A stretch of DNA of 6,749 bases from Allobosea sp. Its GTDB lineage: Bacteria; Pseudomonadota; Alphaproteobacteria; Rhizobiales; Beijerinckiaceae. Positions 1 to 6,749 of the stretch are shown here, one piece after another; within the stretch, counting starts at the first letter, position 1, and each line of letters opens with the position of its first letter. The notes below the pieces were generated by a model, which was given only the letters and a program-made list of their open reading frames with translations, ran no database searches and was not told the origin of the DNA. Position numbers and translations under genes: made by a program. Where the stretch lies: positions 1 to 6,749 of the forward strand of contig JAKFWE010000385.1 in assembly GCA_021732895.1 (NCBI GenBank). The letters run 5' to 3'.

Positions 1-57
1 CCAATATCGACGTGCTGAAGCGCGCCGGCGTCACCTACCTCGTCTCGCTCTCGGCCT
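1..57 (+). repeat. Inverted partial copy of mtnP (left arm of fold-back)
   Basis: Read on the plus strand, these bases encode the mtnP sense sequence (NIDVLKRAGVT, then LVSLSA), whereas the adjacent mtnP gene lies on the minus strand. Base i pairs with base 436-i, so 1-57 is the reverse complement of 379-435 with one mismatch (T at 36 where G would pair with C at 400). Pairing stops at position 58. The arm begins at the window edge and may continue outside it. It joins mtnP directly and replaces the expected 3' part of that gene. A contig-end fold-back chimera is the simplest explanation; a real inverted duplication cannot be excluded from this window. Confidence 0.93.
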
Positions 58-643
58 CGCGGGCGAGCTTGGCCTCGGGCATCGCCGTCATGCCGATCAG
101 GTCGTAGCCCAGGCCCTTATAGGTCAGCGATTCGGCGTAGGTGGAGAATTGCGGGCCTTCCATCGTCACCAGCGTGCCGCCGCGCACGAAGGCGATCTCC
201 TCCGCCGTCGCGGCCTCCGCCAGGCGCGCCTGAAGGGCGGGACCGACCGGATGGCCGAAGGAGACATGGGCGACGCAGCCCGTGCCGAAAAAGGAGTTCT
301 CGCGCCGCACCGTGCGATCGACGAACTGGTCGACCAGCACGAACAGGCCCGGATAGAGCTCCGCCTTGTAGGAGCCGCAGGCCGAGAGCGAGACGAGGTC
401 GGTGACGCCGGCGCGCTTCAGCACGTCGATATTGGCGCGGTAGTTGATCTGCGAGGGCGGGATCGCGTGGCCCCGGCCGTGACGCGGCAGGAAAACCACC
501 TTGGTCTCGCCCATCCTGCCGATCCGCAGGAGGTCCGACGGCTCGCCCCAGGGGCTTTCCACGCGCTCCTCGCGCAGGTCGGTCAGGCCGGGCAGGTCGT
601 AGAGACCCGACCCGCCGATGATTCCCAGAACGGCTTGGCTCAT
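35..643 (-). CDS. mtnP: S-methyl-5'-thioadenosine phosphorylase, C-terminally truncated at a fold-back junction
   Basis: The enzyme cleaves 5'-methylthioadenosine with phosphate to adenine and 5-methylthioribose-1-phosphate, a cytosolic step of methionine and purine salvage. The N-terminal two thirds are intact: GIIGGSGLY (residues 7-15, phosphate binding), FLPRHGRGH (51-59), NYRANI (67-72), SACGS (88-92), MEGPQFSTYAES (161-172) and GMTAMPEAKLAREAE (184-198). After residue 198 the frame enters the inverted copy of the gene, reads SETR and stops at 35-37. The TAG stop is produced by the single mismatch between the repeat arms. Family members are about 280-295 residues, so roughly 90 C-terminal residues, including the conserved TDYDCW base-binding segment, are missing. 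The start at 643 fits the GIIGGSG spacing and has an AGGGA ribosome site (650-654) six bases upstream. The gene follows the pet terminator, so it probably has its own promoter. The identity of the family is clear; the truncated end is probably not biological. Confidence 0.9.
   Translation of the reverse strand: MSQAVLGIIGGSGLYDLPGLTDLREERVESPWGEPSDLLRIGRMGETKVVFLPRHGRGHAIPPSQINYRANIDVLKRAGVTDLVSLSACGSYKAELYPGLFVLVDQFVDRTVRRENSFFGTGCVAHVSFGHPVGPALQARLAEAATAEEIAFVRGGTLVTMEGPQFSTYAESLTYKGLGYDLIGMTAMPEAKLAREAESETR
379..435 (-). repeat. Internal mtnP segment duplicated in inverted orientation at 1-57
   Basis: This is the in-place partner of the arm at 1-57 and lies inside the coding frame of mtnP, where it encodes about residues 70-88, ending in the conserved SAC segment. 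The two arms are separated by 321 bases (58-378). They are identical at 56 of 57 positions. The frame here is intact and the residues fit the family, so this copy is the original and the one at 1-57 is the derived copy. Confidence 0.9.
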
Positions 644-674
644 GCGGGTTCCCTGCTGGCGACCGAGACAGTTT

Positions 675-704
675 CAGGCTTGCGCGACGGTCATGACAAG
701 CCTG
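675..704 (-). promoter_or_regulatory. Inverted repeat in the mtnP leader
   Basis: CAGGCTTG (675-682) and CAAGCCTG (697-704) form a perfect 8-base inverted repeat with a 14-base spacer, between the pet terminator and the mtnP start. A competing partner also exists: TTCAGGC (673-679) can pair with GCCTGAA (711-717). There is no U-run on either side, so it is not a terminator. An operator or a structured mRNA leader is possible; no known riboswitch pattern was recognised and no convincing -35/-10 pair could be assigned. The repeat is seen directly; its role is inference. Confidence 0.4.
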
Positions 705-720
705 CGACGCGCCTGAATCG

Positions 721-746
721 AAAAAGGGCCCCGTCGCCGGGGCCCT
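721..746 (-). terminator. Rho-independent terminator of the petABC operon
   Basis: Read on the minus strand, a perfect GGGCCCC / GGGGCCC stem (739-745 and 726-732, plus an A-T pair at 746/725) with a six-base loop is followed by five U residues (721-725). It starts 18 bases after the petC stop codon and before the mtnP leader. This is the textbook form of an intrinsic terminator and ends transcription running out of petC. Confidence 0.9.
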
Positions 747-764
747 CACATCGCCTGTTTGGGC

Positions 765-1646
765 TCAATGCGCCGGCGATCCGTCGGGCATGCGGGCCCA
801 GATCTTCTTCTTGGTGTAGTAGAGCAGGCTGCCGAAGATGAGCAGGAACAGCATCACCTGCATGCCGAGGCGCTTGCGCGCCTCGAGATGCGGTTCGGCC
901 ATCCAGACCATGAAGGCGGCGACGTCCTTGCTGTACTGCGCCACCGTCTCGGGCGCGGAAGGCTGGCCGTTGGGCAGCTTGGGATACTCGACCTGCCCGT
1001 CCTGCATCGGCTGCGGCATCGCGATCAGGTGGCCCGGCATGTAGGTGTTGTAATACTGCCCGGGCTGCAGTTCCGGCGTGCCGGCGGGCGGCGGGTCCTT
1101 GTAGCCGGCCAGCAGCGCGGCGATGTAGTCCGGCCCCTGCTCCTGATACTGCGTGAACATGTCGAAGATAAAGGTCGGGAAGCCGCGCTCGTAGCTACGC
1201 GCCTTGGCCAGAACCGAGAGATCGGGCGGATAGGCCCCGCCATTGGCGGCGCGTGCGGCCTGGTCGTTGGGGAAGGGGGCGGGGAAGCGGTCGGCCGGCC
1301 GGCCGGGCCGCTCGAACATCTCGCCCTGCTCGTTGGGGCCGTCCTTGATCTGGTATGTCGCCGCGAGCGCCGTGATCTGCCCGGTGGAGAATTCCGGACC
1401 TCCCGGCTGCGAAAGGTTGCGGAAGGCGATCAGGCTGGCCGAGTGGCAGTTGGCGCAGACCTCCTTGTAGACCTTGTAGCCGCGCTGCAACTGCGCCCGG
1501 TCGAACGTGCCGAACGGGCCGGAGAAGGACCAGCGCAGCGCCGGCGGAATGACGCGCTCCTCGGCGGCGGAGGCCGGCTGCGCCAGCGCTGCGCCGAGGC
1601 CGGCGGCGAGCCCGAGCAGGGCGAGACGAAACGGAAGCGTGGTCAT
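765..1646 (-). CDS. petC: Cytochrome c1, heme subunit of the cytochrome bc1 complex
   Basis: Cytochrome c1 takes electrons from the Rieske protein and passes them to soluble or membrane cytochrome c in the periplasm. The 293-residue product begins with a Sec signal peptide (about residues 1-28, hydrophobic LALLGLAAGLGAALA then ASA-A). The heme c attachment motif CANCH is at 64-68, the conserved ANGGAYPPDLS at 134-144, and the YMPGHLIAMPQPM segment at 202-214 supplies the axial methionine, probably M210. A single C-terminal membrane anchor covers about 262-277, followed by KKK. The length is normal for a stand-alone alphaproteobacterial cytochrome c1. The gene starts seven bases after the petB stop; its AGGG ribosome site lies at the end of petB, so the two genes are probably translationally coupled. 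In Bradyrhizobium and relatives cytochromes b and c1 are made as one fused precursor; here they are separate. Confidence 0.97.
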   Translation of the reverse strand: MTTLPFRLALLGLAAGLGAALAQPASAAEERVIPPALRWSFSGPFGTFDRAQLQRGYKVYKEVCANCHSASLIAFRNLSQPGGPEFSTGQITALAATYQIKDGPNEQGEMFERPGRPADRFPAPFPNDQAARAANGGAYPPDLSVLAKARSYERGFPTFIFDMFTQYQEQGPDYIAALLAGYKDPPPAGTPELQPGQYYNTYMPGHLIAMPQPMQDGQVEYPKLPNGQPSAPETVAQYSKDVAAFMVWMAEPHLEARKRLGMQVMLFLLIFGSLLYYTKKKIWARMPDGSPAH

Positions 1647-1653
1647 GGTTTCG

Positions 1654-2937
1654 TCAGCCCTTGGCGTTGGGTTCGGCGGCGGTCGCCGTGGCGAGGCGCG
1701 CGCCCGAGCCGCCCTTCATGGCGCCCAGCACGGAATCGGCGATCGAGGTCGGCAGCGCCTTCGGCCGCTCGAACAGGCCGATCACGAACAGCGCCACGAA
1801 GAAGCCGAAATACAGCGTCGTGAGGATCTGCGAGGCGATCACATAGCCGCCTTCGGCAGGCTTGGCGCCGAGCCAGCCGAGGCCGATGCAGACGACCACG
1901 AACATCCAGAAGAACTGGCGCGCGATCGGCCGGTAGGTCATCGACCTGACCTTGGACGAGTCGATCCAGGGCAGGAAGGCCAGCACCACGATGGCGCCGC
2001 CCATGGCGAGCACGCCGCCGAGCTTGTCGGGAACGGCGCGCAGGATCGCGTAGAACGGCAGGAAATACCATTCCGGCACGATGTGCAGTGGCGTCACCGC
2101 CGGGTTCGCGGGGATGTAGTTGTCGGCATGGCCCATGAAATTGGGCATGTAGAAGACGAACCACGAGAACACGAAGATGAAGCACACCATCGCGAACAGA
2201 TCCTTGATCGTCGCATAGGGCGTGAACGGCACCGTGTCCTTGGCGACGTTCTTGACCTCGACGCCGGTCGGGTTGTTCTGCCCGACATGGTGCAGCGCCC
2301 AGACATGAAGGATGACCACGCCGAAGATCATGAACGGCAGCAGGTAGTGCAGCGAGAAGAAGCGGTTCAGCGTCGGGTTGTCGACCGAGTAGCCGCCCCA
2401 CAGGAAGGTGACGATCGTCTCGCCGATCAACGGCAGGGCCGAGAACAGGTTGGTGATGACGGTGGCGCCCCAGAAGGACATCTGCCCCCAGGGCAGGACG
2501 TAGCCCATGAAGGCGGTCGCCATCATCAGCAGGAAGATGACGACGCCGAGGATCCAGAGCACCTCGCGCGGGGCCTTGTACGAACCGTAATAGAGCCCGC
2601 GGAAGATGTGGATGTAGACCGCGATGAAGAACATCGAGGCGCCGTTGGCGTGCAGATAGCGCATCAGCCAGCCGTAATTGACGTCGCGCATGATGTGCTC
2701 GACGGAGCTGAACGCCACGCTCGACATCGGCGTGTAGTGCATCGCCAGAACGATGCCGGTGACGATCTGCGCCACCAGCATGAACATCAGGATGCCGCCG
2801 AAGGTCCAGAAATAGTTCAGGTTGCGCGGCACCGGGTAGGACACCGCCGCATCATGGCCGAGACGGATGATTGGAAGGCGTGCGTCGAGCCAGCGCTCGA
2901 TGCCTGTCCTGGGGGTATAGCTGCTGTGTCCGCTCAT
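1654..2937 (-). CDS. petB: Cytochrome b of the cytochrome bc1 complex
   Basis: Cytochrome b is the membrane core of ubiquinol:cytochrome c oxidoreductase and holds both quinone sites and hemes bL and bH. The 427-residue product has the two pairs of heme-ligand histidines, each 14 residues apart: H96/H110 in the second helix and H197/H211 in the fourth. The quinol-oxidation site shows GYVLPWGQMSFW (145-156) and PEWY (289-292, within the IVPEWYFLPFYAILRAVPDK stretch). Several hydrophobic helices follow, and the protein ends in a short Ala-rich tail. The start at 2937 has GAGG (2946-2949) eight bases upstream. It is the middle gene of petABC, 56 bases after petA and seven before petC. All expected key residues are present. 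It is sometimes named fbcB or cytB. Confidence 0.98.
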   Translation of the reverse strand: MSGHSSYTPRTGIERWLDARLPIIRLGHDAAVSYPVPRNLNYFWTFGGILMFMLVAQIVTGIVLAMHYTPMSSVAFSSVEHIMRDVNYGWLMRYLHANGASMFFIAVYIHIFRGLYYGSYKAPREVLWILGVVIFLLMMATAFMGYVLPWGQMSFWGATVITNLFSALPLIGETIVTFLWGGYSVDNPTLNRFFSLHYLLPFMIFGVVILHVWALHHVGQNNPTGVEVKNVAKDTVPFTPYATIKDLFAMVCFIFVFSWFVFYMPNFMGHADNYIPANPAVTPLHIVPEWYFLPFYAILRAVPDKLGGVLAMGGAIVVLAFLPWIDSSKVRSMTYRPIARQFFWMFVVVCIGLGWLGAKPAEGGYVIASQILTTLYFGFFVALFVIGLFERPKALPTSIADSVLGAMKGGSGARLATATAAEPNAKG

Positions 2938-2993
2938 GACGAATGCCTCAGGGCTGTTCCATCTGATGCTCGAAAATCCGCCGGGCGCATCGC

Positions 2994-3560
2994 TCAGCCG
3001 ATCCGGATCTTGGTGTCGGAGGTGAAGGCGTAGGGCGGCAGGCCGAGATTGAGCGGCGCCGGTCCCTTCCGGATGCGGCCGGACGAATCATAGTGCGAGC
3101 CGTGGCAGGGGCAGTACCAGCCGTCGAATTCGCCCTTCGGTTCACCCGCGGCCGTGCCCGACGGAATGCAGCCGAGATGGGTGCATTTGCCGTAGAGCAC
3201 GAGATACTGCTCATGGCCCTGCTTGACGCGGGCCTGATCCGCCTGGGGATCGCGCAGGCTCGCGACGTTGACGGCGCGGGCCTCGTCGATCTCCTTCTTG
3301 GTGCGGTGGCGCACGAAGATGATCTGGCCGCGCCAGACCAGCTTGACGCCCTGGCCCTCGGCCACGGGGGTGAGATCGAAATCGATCGGCGCGCCGGCCG
3401 CGACGGTCTGCGCGTCGGGCGCGAGCTGGCTGACCAGCGGCACGACCACGGCGCCGAGGCCGACGACGCCGGCCGCGCCGGTCGCCAGCATCAGGAAGTC
3501 GCGGCGCGTGCCTTCGGGCGGGGTCGCGCCATGCGTTGTGGTGTGGGTCGTCTGGGCCAC
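2994..3560 (-). CDS. petA: Rieske iron-sulfur subunit of the cytochrome bc1 complex
   Basis: This subunit carries the [2Fe-2S] cluster that takes an electron from ubiquinol at the Qo site and moves it to cytochrome c1. The 188-residue product begins with a twin-arginine type signal anchor (RRDFLML at 19-25, then a hydrophobic helix to about 44), matching the known Tat export of bacterial Rieske proteins. The cluster motifs are CTHLGC (126-131) and CPCHGS (150-155): C126, H128, C150 and H153 are the expected ligands, and C131 and C152 would form the stabilising disulfide. The conserved GPAPLNLGLPPY loop is at 167-178. Translation starts at GTG, supported by an AGAGGA ribosome site seven bases upstream; the next in-frame methionine is inside the signal anchor. 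It is the first gene of the pet operon. Confidence 0.97.
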   Translation of the reverse strand: MAQTTHTTTHGATPPEGTRRDFLMLATGAAGVVGLGAVVVPLVSQLAPDAQTVAAGAPIDFDLTPVAEGQGVKLVWRGQIIFVRHRTKKEIDEARAVNVASLRDPQADQARVKQGHEQYLVLYGKCTHLGCIPSGTAAGEPKGEFDGWYCPCHGSHYDSSGRIRKGPAPLNLGLPPYAFTSDTKIRIG

Positions 3561-3567
3561 GATCCGG

Positions 3568-3573
3568 TCCTCT
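3568..3573 (-). promoter_or_regulatory. Ribosome binding site fixing the petA GTG start
   Basis: On the minus strand AGAGGA is followed by seven bases and then the GTG at 3560-3558. This near-consensus site supports GTG as the true petA start, because the first in-frame ATG (residue 24) lies within the signal anchor, after the twin arginines needed for export. Confidence 0.75.
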
Positions 3574-3622
3574 GCTCTCGAGCCTCAGCCTGGAAGGCGT
3601 TCAATTCCAGCTTCGCACTCAA

Positions 3623-3651
3623 CGTCTAGGAGCGCGCAGGCGCCATCGCAA
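3623..3651 (-). promoter_or_regulatory. Candidate sigma-70 promoter for petABC
   Basis: The 192-base gap between the ABC gene and petA holds, on the minus strand, TTGCGA (3646-3651), a 17-base spacer and TAGACG (3623-3628). The -35 is a moderate and the -10 a weak match to the consensus. It would give a leader of about 55 bases before the petA GTG. No intrinsic terminator was seen after the ABC gene, so read-through into petA is also possible. A short 9-base palindrome GACTGAGTC lies further upstream in the same gap, of unknown meaning. Confidence 0.25.
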
Positions 3652-3752
3652 TGCGGCGGCGCGTCACTGGCGCGCTCTTTGGCACGCAGGTTTGACTGAG
3701 TCTACTGTTTGTGGGACAGGGGCGGCGATCCGCGAGGGGGGGATCGGAAAGC

Positions 3753-5618
<1,866 letters not shown>

Positions 5619-5629
5619 GGCGAGACCGC

Positions 5630-5635
5630 CCTCCT
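5630..5635 (-). promoter_or_regulatory. Ribosome binding site supporting the 5618 start of the ABC exporter gene
   Basis: AGGAGG on the minus strand lies 11 bases before the ATG at 5618, a little longer than ideal but the only strong Shine-Dalgarno match near the three possible starts. It falls inside the coding frame if either upstream ATG (5648 or 5708) were used. Confidence 0.55.
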
Positions 5636-5648
5636 GGACCGGCGTCAT

Positions 5649-5709
5649 GTCGAAATCTCGACCGGATATGGCGCGTCCGCGGCCATGCGGCCAGCCTGCT
5701 TGACGCATG
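5649..5709. promoter_or_regulatory. Short inverted repeats in the divergent ABC exporter / trmL region
   Basis: The 149-base gap between the divergent starts contains GTCGA (5649-5653) / TCGAC (5658-5662) with a four-base loop, and CATGCG (5684-5689) / CGCATG (5704-5709) with a 14-base spacer. Promoters for both genes must lie here or nearby. A TTGACG at 5700-5705 could be a -35 toward trmL, but no acceptable -10 follows at normal spacing. The repeats are short and could be chance in GC-rich DNA. Confidence 0.2.
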
Positions 5710-5767
5710 CCGCCCCGCCATCCGATGACCGCAGCCTTACGGTTCCGCCATCCCCGATAGCGTCAGC

Positions 5768-6283
5768 ATGCCGCGCCTTGCGCTCTACCAGCCCGACATT
5801 CCGCAGAACGCCGGCACGATGATCCGGATGGCGGCCTGCCTCGGCGTCGCGATCGACATCGTCGAGCCGGCGGCGTTCGACGTGTCGGATCGGCATTTCC
5901 GCCGGGCGGGGATGGACTATCTGGAGCGCGCGGCGGTGACGCGCCACGATTCCTTCGCCGCGTTCGACGCGTGGCGGCGGCAGGCCGGCCGCCGCCTGAT
6001 CCTGGCCGAGACCGACGGCGCGACCGCCCATGTCGATTTCGCGTTCCGGGCCGGCGACATCGTCATGGTCGGGCGGGAATCGGCCGGCGTGCCGCCGGAG
6101 GTTTATGCTGCCGCCGACGCCGTCGTTCATGTGCCGATGCGGGAGGGCCTGCGCTCGCTCAACGTCGCGGTTGCGGCGGCGCTGGTTCTGGGCGAAGCCT
6201 TGCGGCAGGTGGGCGGGTTTGAACCAACCGCAGAGGTGAAGCACGAGGAACCCCTCTCCCGAGTGGGAGAGGGGCAGGGGTGA
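5768..6283 (+). CDS. trmL: tRNA (cytidine(34)-2'-O)-methyltransferase, SPOUT family, with repeat-derived C-terminus
   Basis: TrmL uses S-adenosylmethionine to methylate the ribose 2'-OH of the wobble base (C34 or modified U34) in tRNA-Leu isoacceptors; it acts in the cytosol as a homodimer. The 171-residue product opens with the family hallmark LALYQPDIPQNAGTMIRMAA (4-23). The trefoil-knot SAM site is formed by MVGRESAGVP (100-109) and VPMREGLRSLNVAVAAALVLGEALRQ (within 122-147). The enzyme normally ends close to this last helix, around residue 150-157. Here residues 161-171 and the TGA stop are encoded by a palindromic repeat (6248-6286), so the tail EPLSRVGEGQG is not a family feature. No clear ribosome site precedes the ATG, but the start matches the family N-terminus exactly. 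It is followed by hemF in the same direction. Confidence 0.95.
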   Translation: MPRLALYQPDIPQNAGTMIRMAACLGVAIDIVEPAAFDVSDRHFRRAGMDYLERAAVTRHDSFAAFDAWRRQAGRRLILAETDGATAHVDFAFRAGDIVMVGRESAGVPPEVYAAADAVVHVPMREGLRSLNVAVAAALVLGEALRQVGGFEPTAEVKHEEPLSRVGEGQG

Positions 6284-6286
6284 GGG
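6248..6286 (+). repeat. REP-like palindromic repeat, copy A (overlaps trmL 3' end)
   Basis: The 39-base unit contains a perfect 10-base stem, CCCCTCTCCC (6251-6260) and GGGAGAGGGG (6265-6274), with loop GAGT, followed by CAGGGGTGAGGG. It recurs in reverse orientation at 6348-6386 with one difference in 39 (6262 against 6372). Units of this CCCCTCTCCC / GGGAGAGGGG type are common extragenic repeats in proteobacterial genomes. There is no U-run, so it is not a classic terminator, though the RNA hairpin could protect the trmL 3' end or weaken read-through into hemF. Confidence 0.88.
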
Positions 6287-6347
6287 ACGGACAATTCCAG
6301 ATAGGGCACAGTTCTTACCCATCGATGTCTCATCCTGAGAGGGCCTG

Positions 6348-6386
6348 CCCTCACCCCTGCCCCTCTCCCACCCGGGAGAGGGGTTC
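6348..6386 (-). repeat. REP-like palindromic repeat, copy B (inverted relative to copy A)
   Basis: This is the reverse complement of copy A at 38 of 39 positions, with its own 10-base stem (6360-6369 and 6374-6383) around loop ACCC. The two copies face each other across a 61-base spacer, the arrangement called a REPIN or BIME. The inner edge adds a small perfect inverted repeat, GAGGGC (6339-6344) / GCCCTC (6347-6352). Beyond the outer edge both copies carry an ACGAGG, placed ten bases further out in copy B. No RAYT-type transposase, the enzyme linked to such repeats, is in the window. Confidence 0.88.
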
Positions 6387-6423
6387 TTCCAGCGCCTCGT
6401 TCTGAGGTGTGGGAGCGAGAAGA

Positions 6424-6749
6424 ATGAACGACCATAAGGCCGCCGACCCGAACCCCGCCAACCTCGCCCTCGCGGAATCCATGAAACCCCGCGCCCGCGC
6501 CTGGTTCGAAACCCTACGCGACCGCATCTGCGCATCGCTTGAGGCCATCGAGGACGAGGCCGCCGGCCCCTTTGCGTCCGAGGCCGATGCGGCGACCGCA
6601 GGCCGGTTCGTGCGCACGCCCTGGAGCCGCACCAACCATGACGGGGCCGAGGGCGGCGGCGGCGTGATGTCGGTCATGTCGGGCCGCGTCTTCGAGAAGG
6701 TCGGCGTCCATGTCTCGACGGTCCATGGCACCTTCCAGCCCGAATTCGC
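6424..6749 (+). CDS. hemF: Oxygen-dependent coproporphyrinogen III oxidase, N-terminal part (runs off the window)
   Basis: HemF oxidatively decarboxylates two propionate groups of coproporphyrinogen III to vinyl groups, giving protoporphyrinogen IX for heme (and chlorophyll, where made), using O2 in the cytosol. An open frame of 108 complete codons runs to the right edge without a stop; the full protein is usually about 300 residues. Recognisable family segments are RFVRTPWSRTNHDGAEGGGGVMSVM (within residues 60-87) and GRVFEKVGVHVSTVHGTFQPEF (from about residue 88 to the edge). The ATG at 6424 has GGAG (6412-6415) eight bases upstream. The gene lies 140 bases after trmL, with the repeat pair between them, so it may be read from the trmL promoter or from its own. 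Its product feeds heme supply for the nearby cytochrome bc1 genes. Confidence 0.95.
   Translation, partial: MNDHKAADPNPANLALAESMKPRARAWFETLRDRICASLEAIEDEAAGPFASEADAATAGRFVRTPWSRTNHDGAEGGGGVMSVMSGRVFEKVGVHVSTVHGTFQPEF

Noticed and set aside
1..57. The left-edge inverted copy as part of an insertion sequence or integron
   Set aside because: The sequence is mtnP coding sequence itself, with no transposase, terminal repeats or target duplication in view.
644..720. A SAM riboswitch upstream of mtnP
   Set aside because: The leader is under 80 bases and shows only simple inverted repeats; no recognised SAM riboswitch core could be identified.
1507..3033. A 508-codon open frame on the plus strand opposite petB
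   Set aside because: It is antisense to a clearly real cytochrome b gene. Its product is low-complexity and rich in Arg, His, Asp and Glu, as expected from the reverse reading of GC-rich codons.
3726..3746. CGATCC / GGATCG inverted repeat just after the ABC exporter stop, as a terminator
   Set aside because: The stem is only six bases and no U-run follows on the minus strand, so it does not meet the form of an intrinsic terminator.
6248..6386. The two palindromic units as a CRISPR array or as terminators
   Set aside because: There are only two copies, in opposite orientation and with a single spacer, which is not a CRISPR layout. Neither hairpin is followed by a U-run.
6351..6731. A 126-codon minus-strand open frame overlapping hemF
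   Set aside because: It is antisense to well-conserved hemF codons, and its ending comes from repeat copy B; nothing in it resembles a protein family.

Overview
The window is GC-rich, densely coding DNA that looks like a core chromosomal region of an alphaproteobacterium, most likely of the order Hyphomicrobiales (Rhizobiales). The evidence is a separately encoded petA-petB-petC cytochrome bc1 operon, next to mtnP on one side and to trmL and hemF on the other. No phage, transposase, CRISPR, tRNA or rRNA is visible.

Layout from left to right. Positions 1-57 are an inverted, nearly identical copy of an internal piece of mtnP (379-435), joined directly to the 3' side of mtnP. This cuts mtnP (5'-methylthioadenosine phosphorylase, minus strand, 35-643) short by roughly 90 residues. 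The mtnP leader carries an inverted repeat (675-704). A strong intrinsic terminator (721-746) closes the pet operon. The operon lies on the minus strand as petA (Rieske protein, GTG start at 3560), petB (cytochrome b) and petC (cytochrome c1). Upstream of petA, after a 192-base gap that probably holds the pet promoter, is a minus-strand gene for an MsbA-type ABC exporter half-transporter (3753-5618). A divergent intergenic region separates it from the plus-strand genes trmL (wobble-base tRNA 2'-O-methyltransferase, 5768-6283) and hemF (oxygen-dependent coproporphyrinogen III oxidase, from 6424 and running off the right edge). Between trmL and hemF sit two inverted copies of a 39-base palindromic repeat (a REPIN-like pair). 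The first copy supplies the last 11 codons and the stop codon of trmL.

Functionally, the petABC products form the respiratory ubiquinol:cytochrome c oxidoreductase, and HemF makes a heme precursor that this complex needs. MtnP salvages methylthioadenosine and TrmL modifies the tRNA wobble position. The substrate of the ABC exporter cannot be told from sequence.

I did not find a novel multi-gene system. The points most worth a second look are the fold-back junction at the left edge (probably an assembly or amplification chimera, less likely a real inverted duplication), the repeat-derived tail of TrmL, and the inverted repeat in the mtnP leader.
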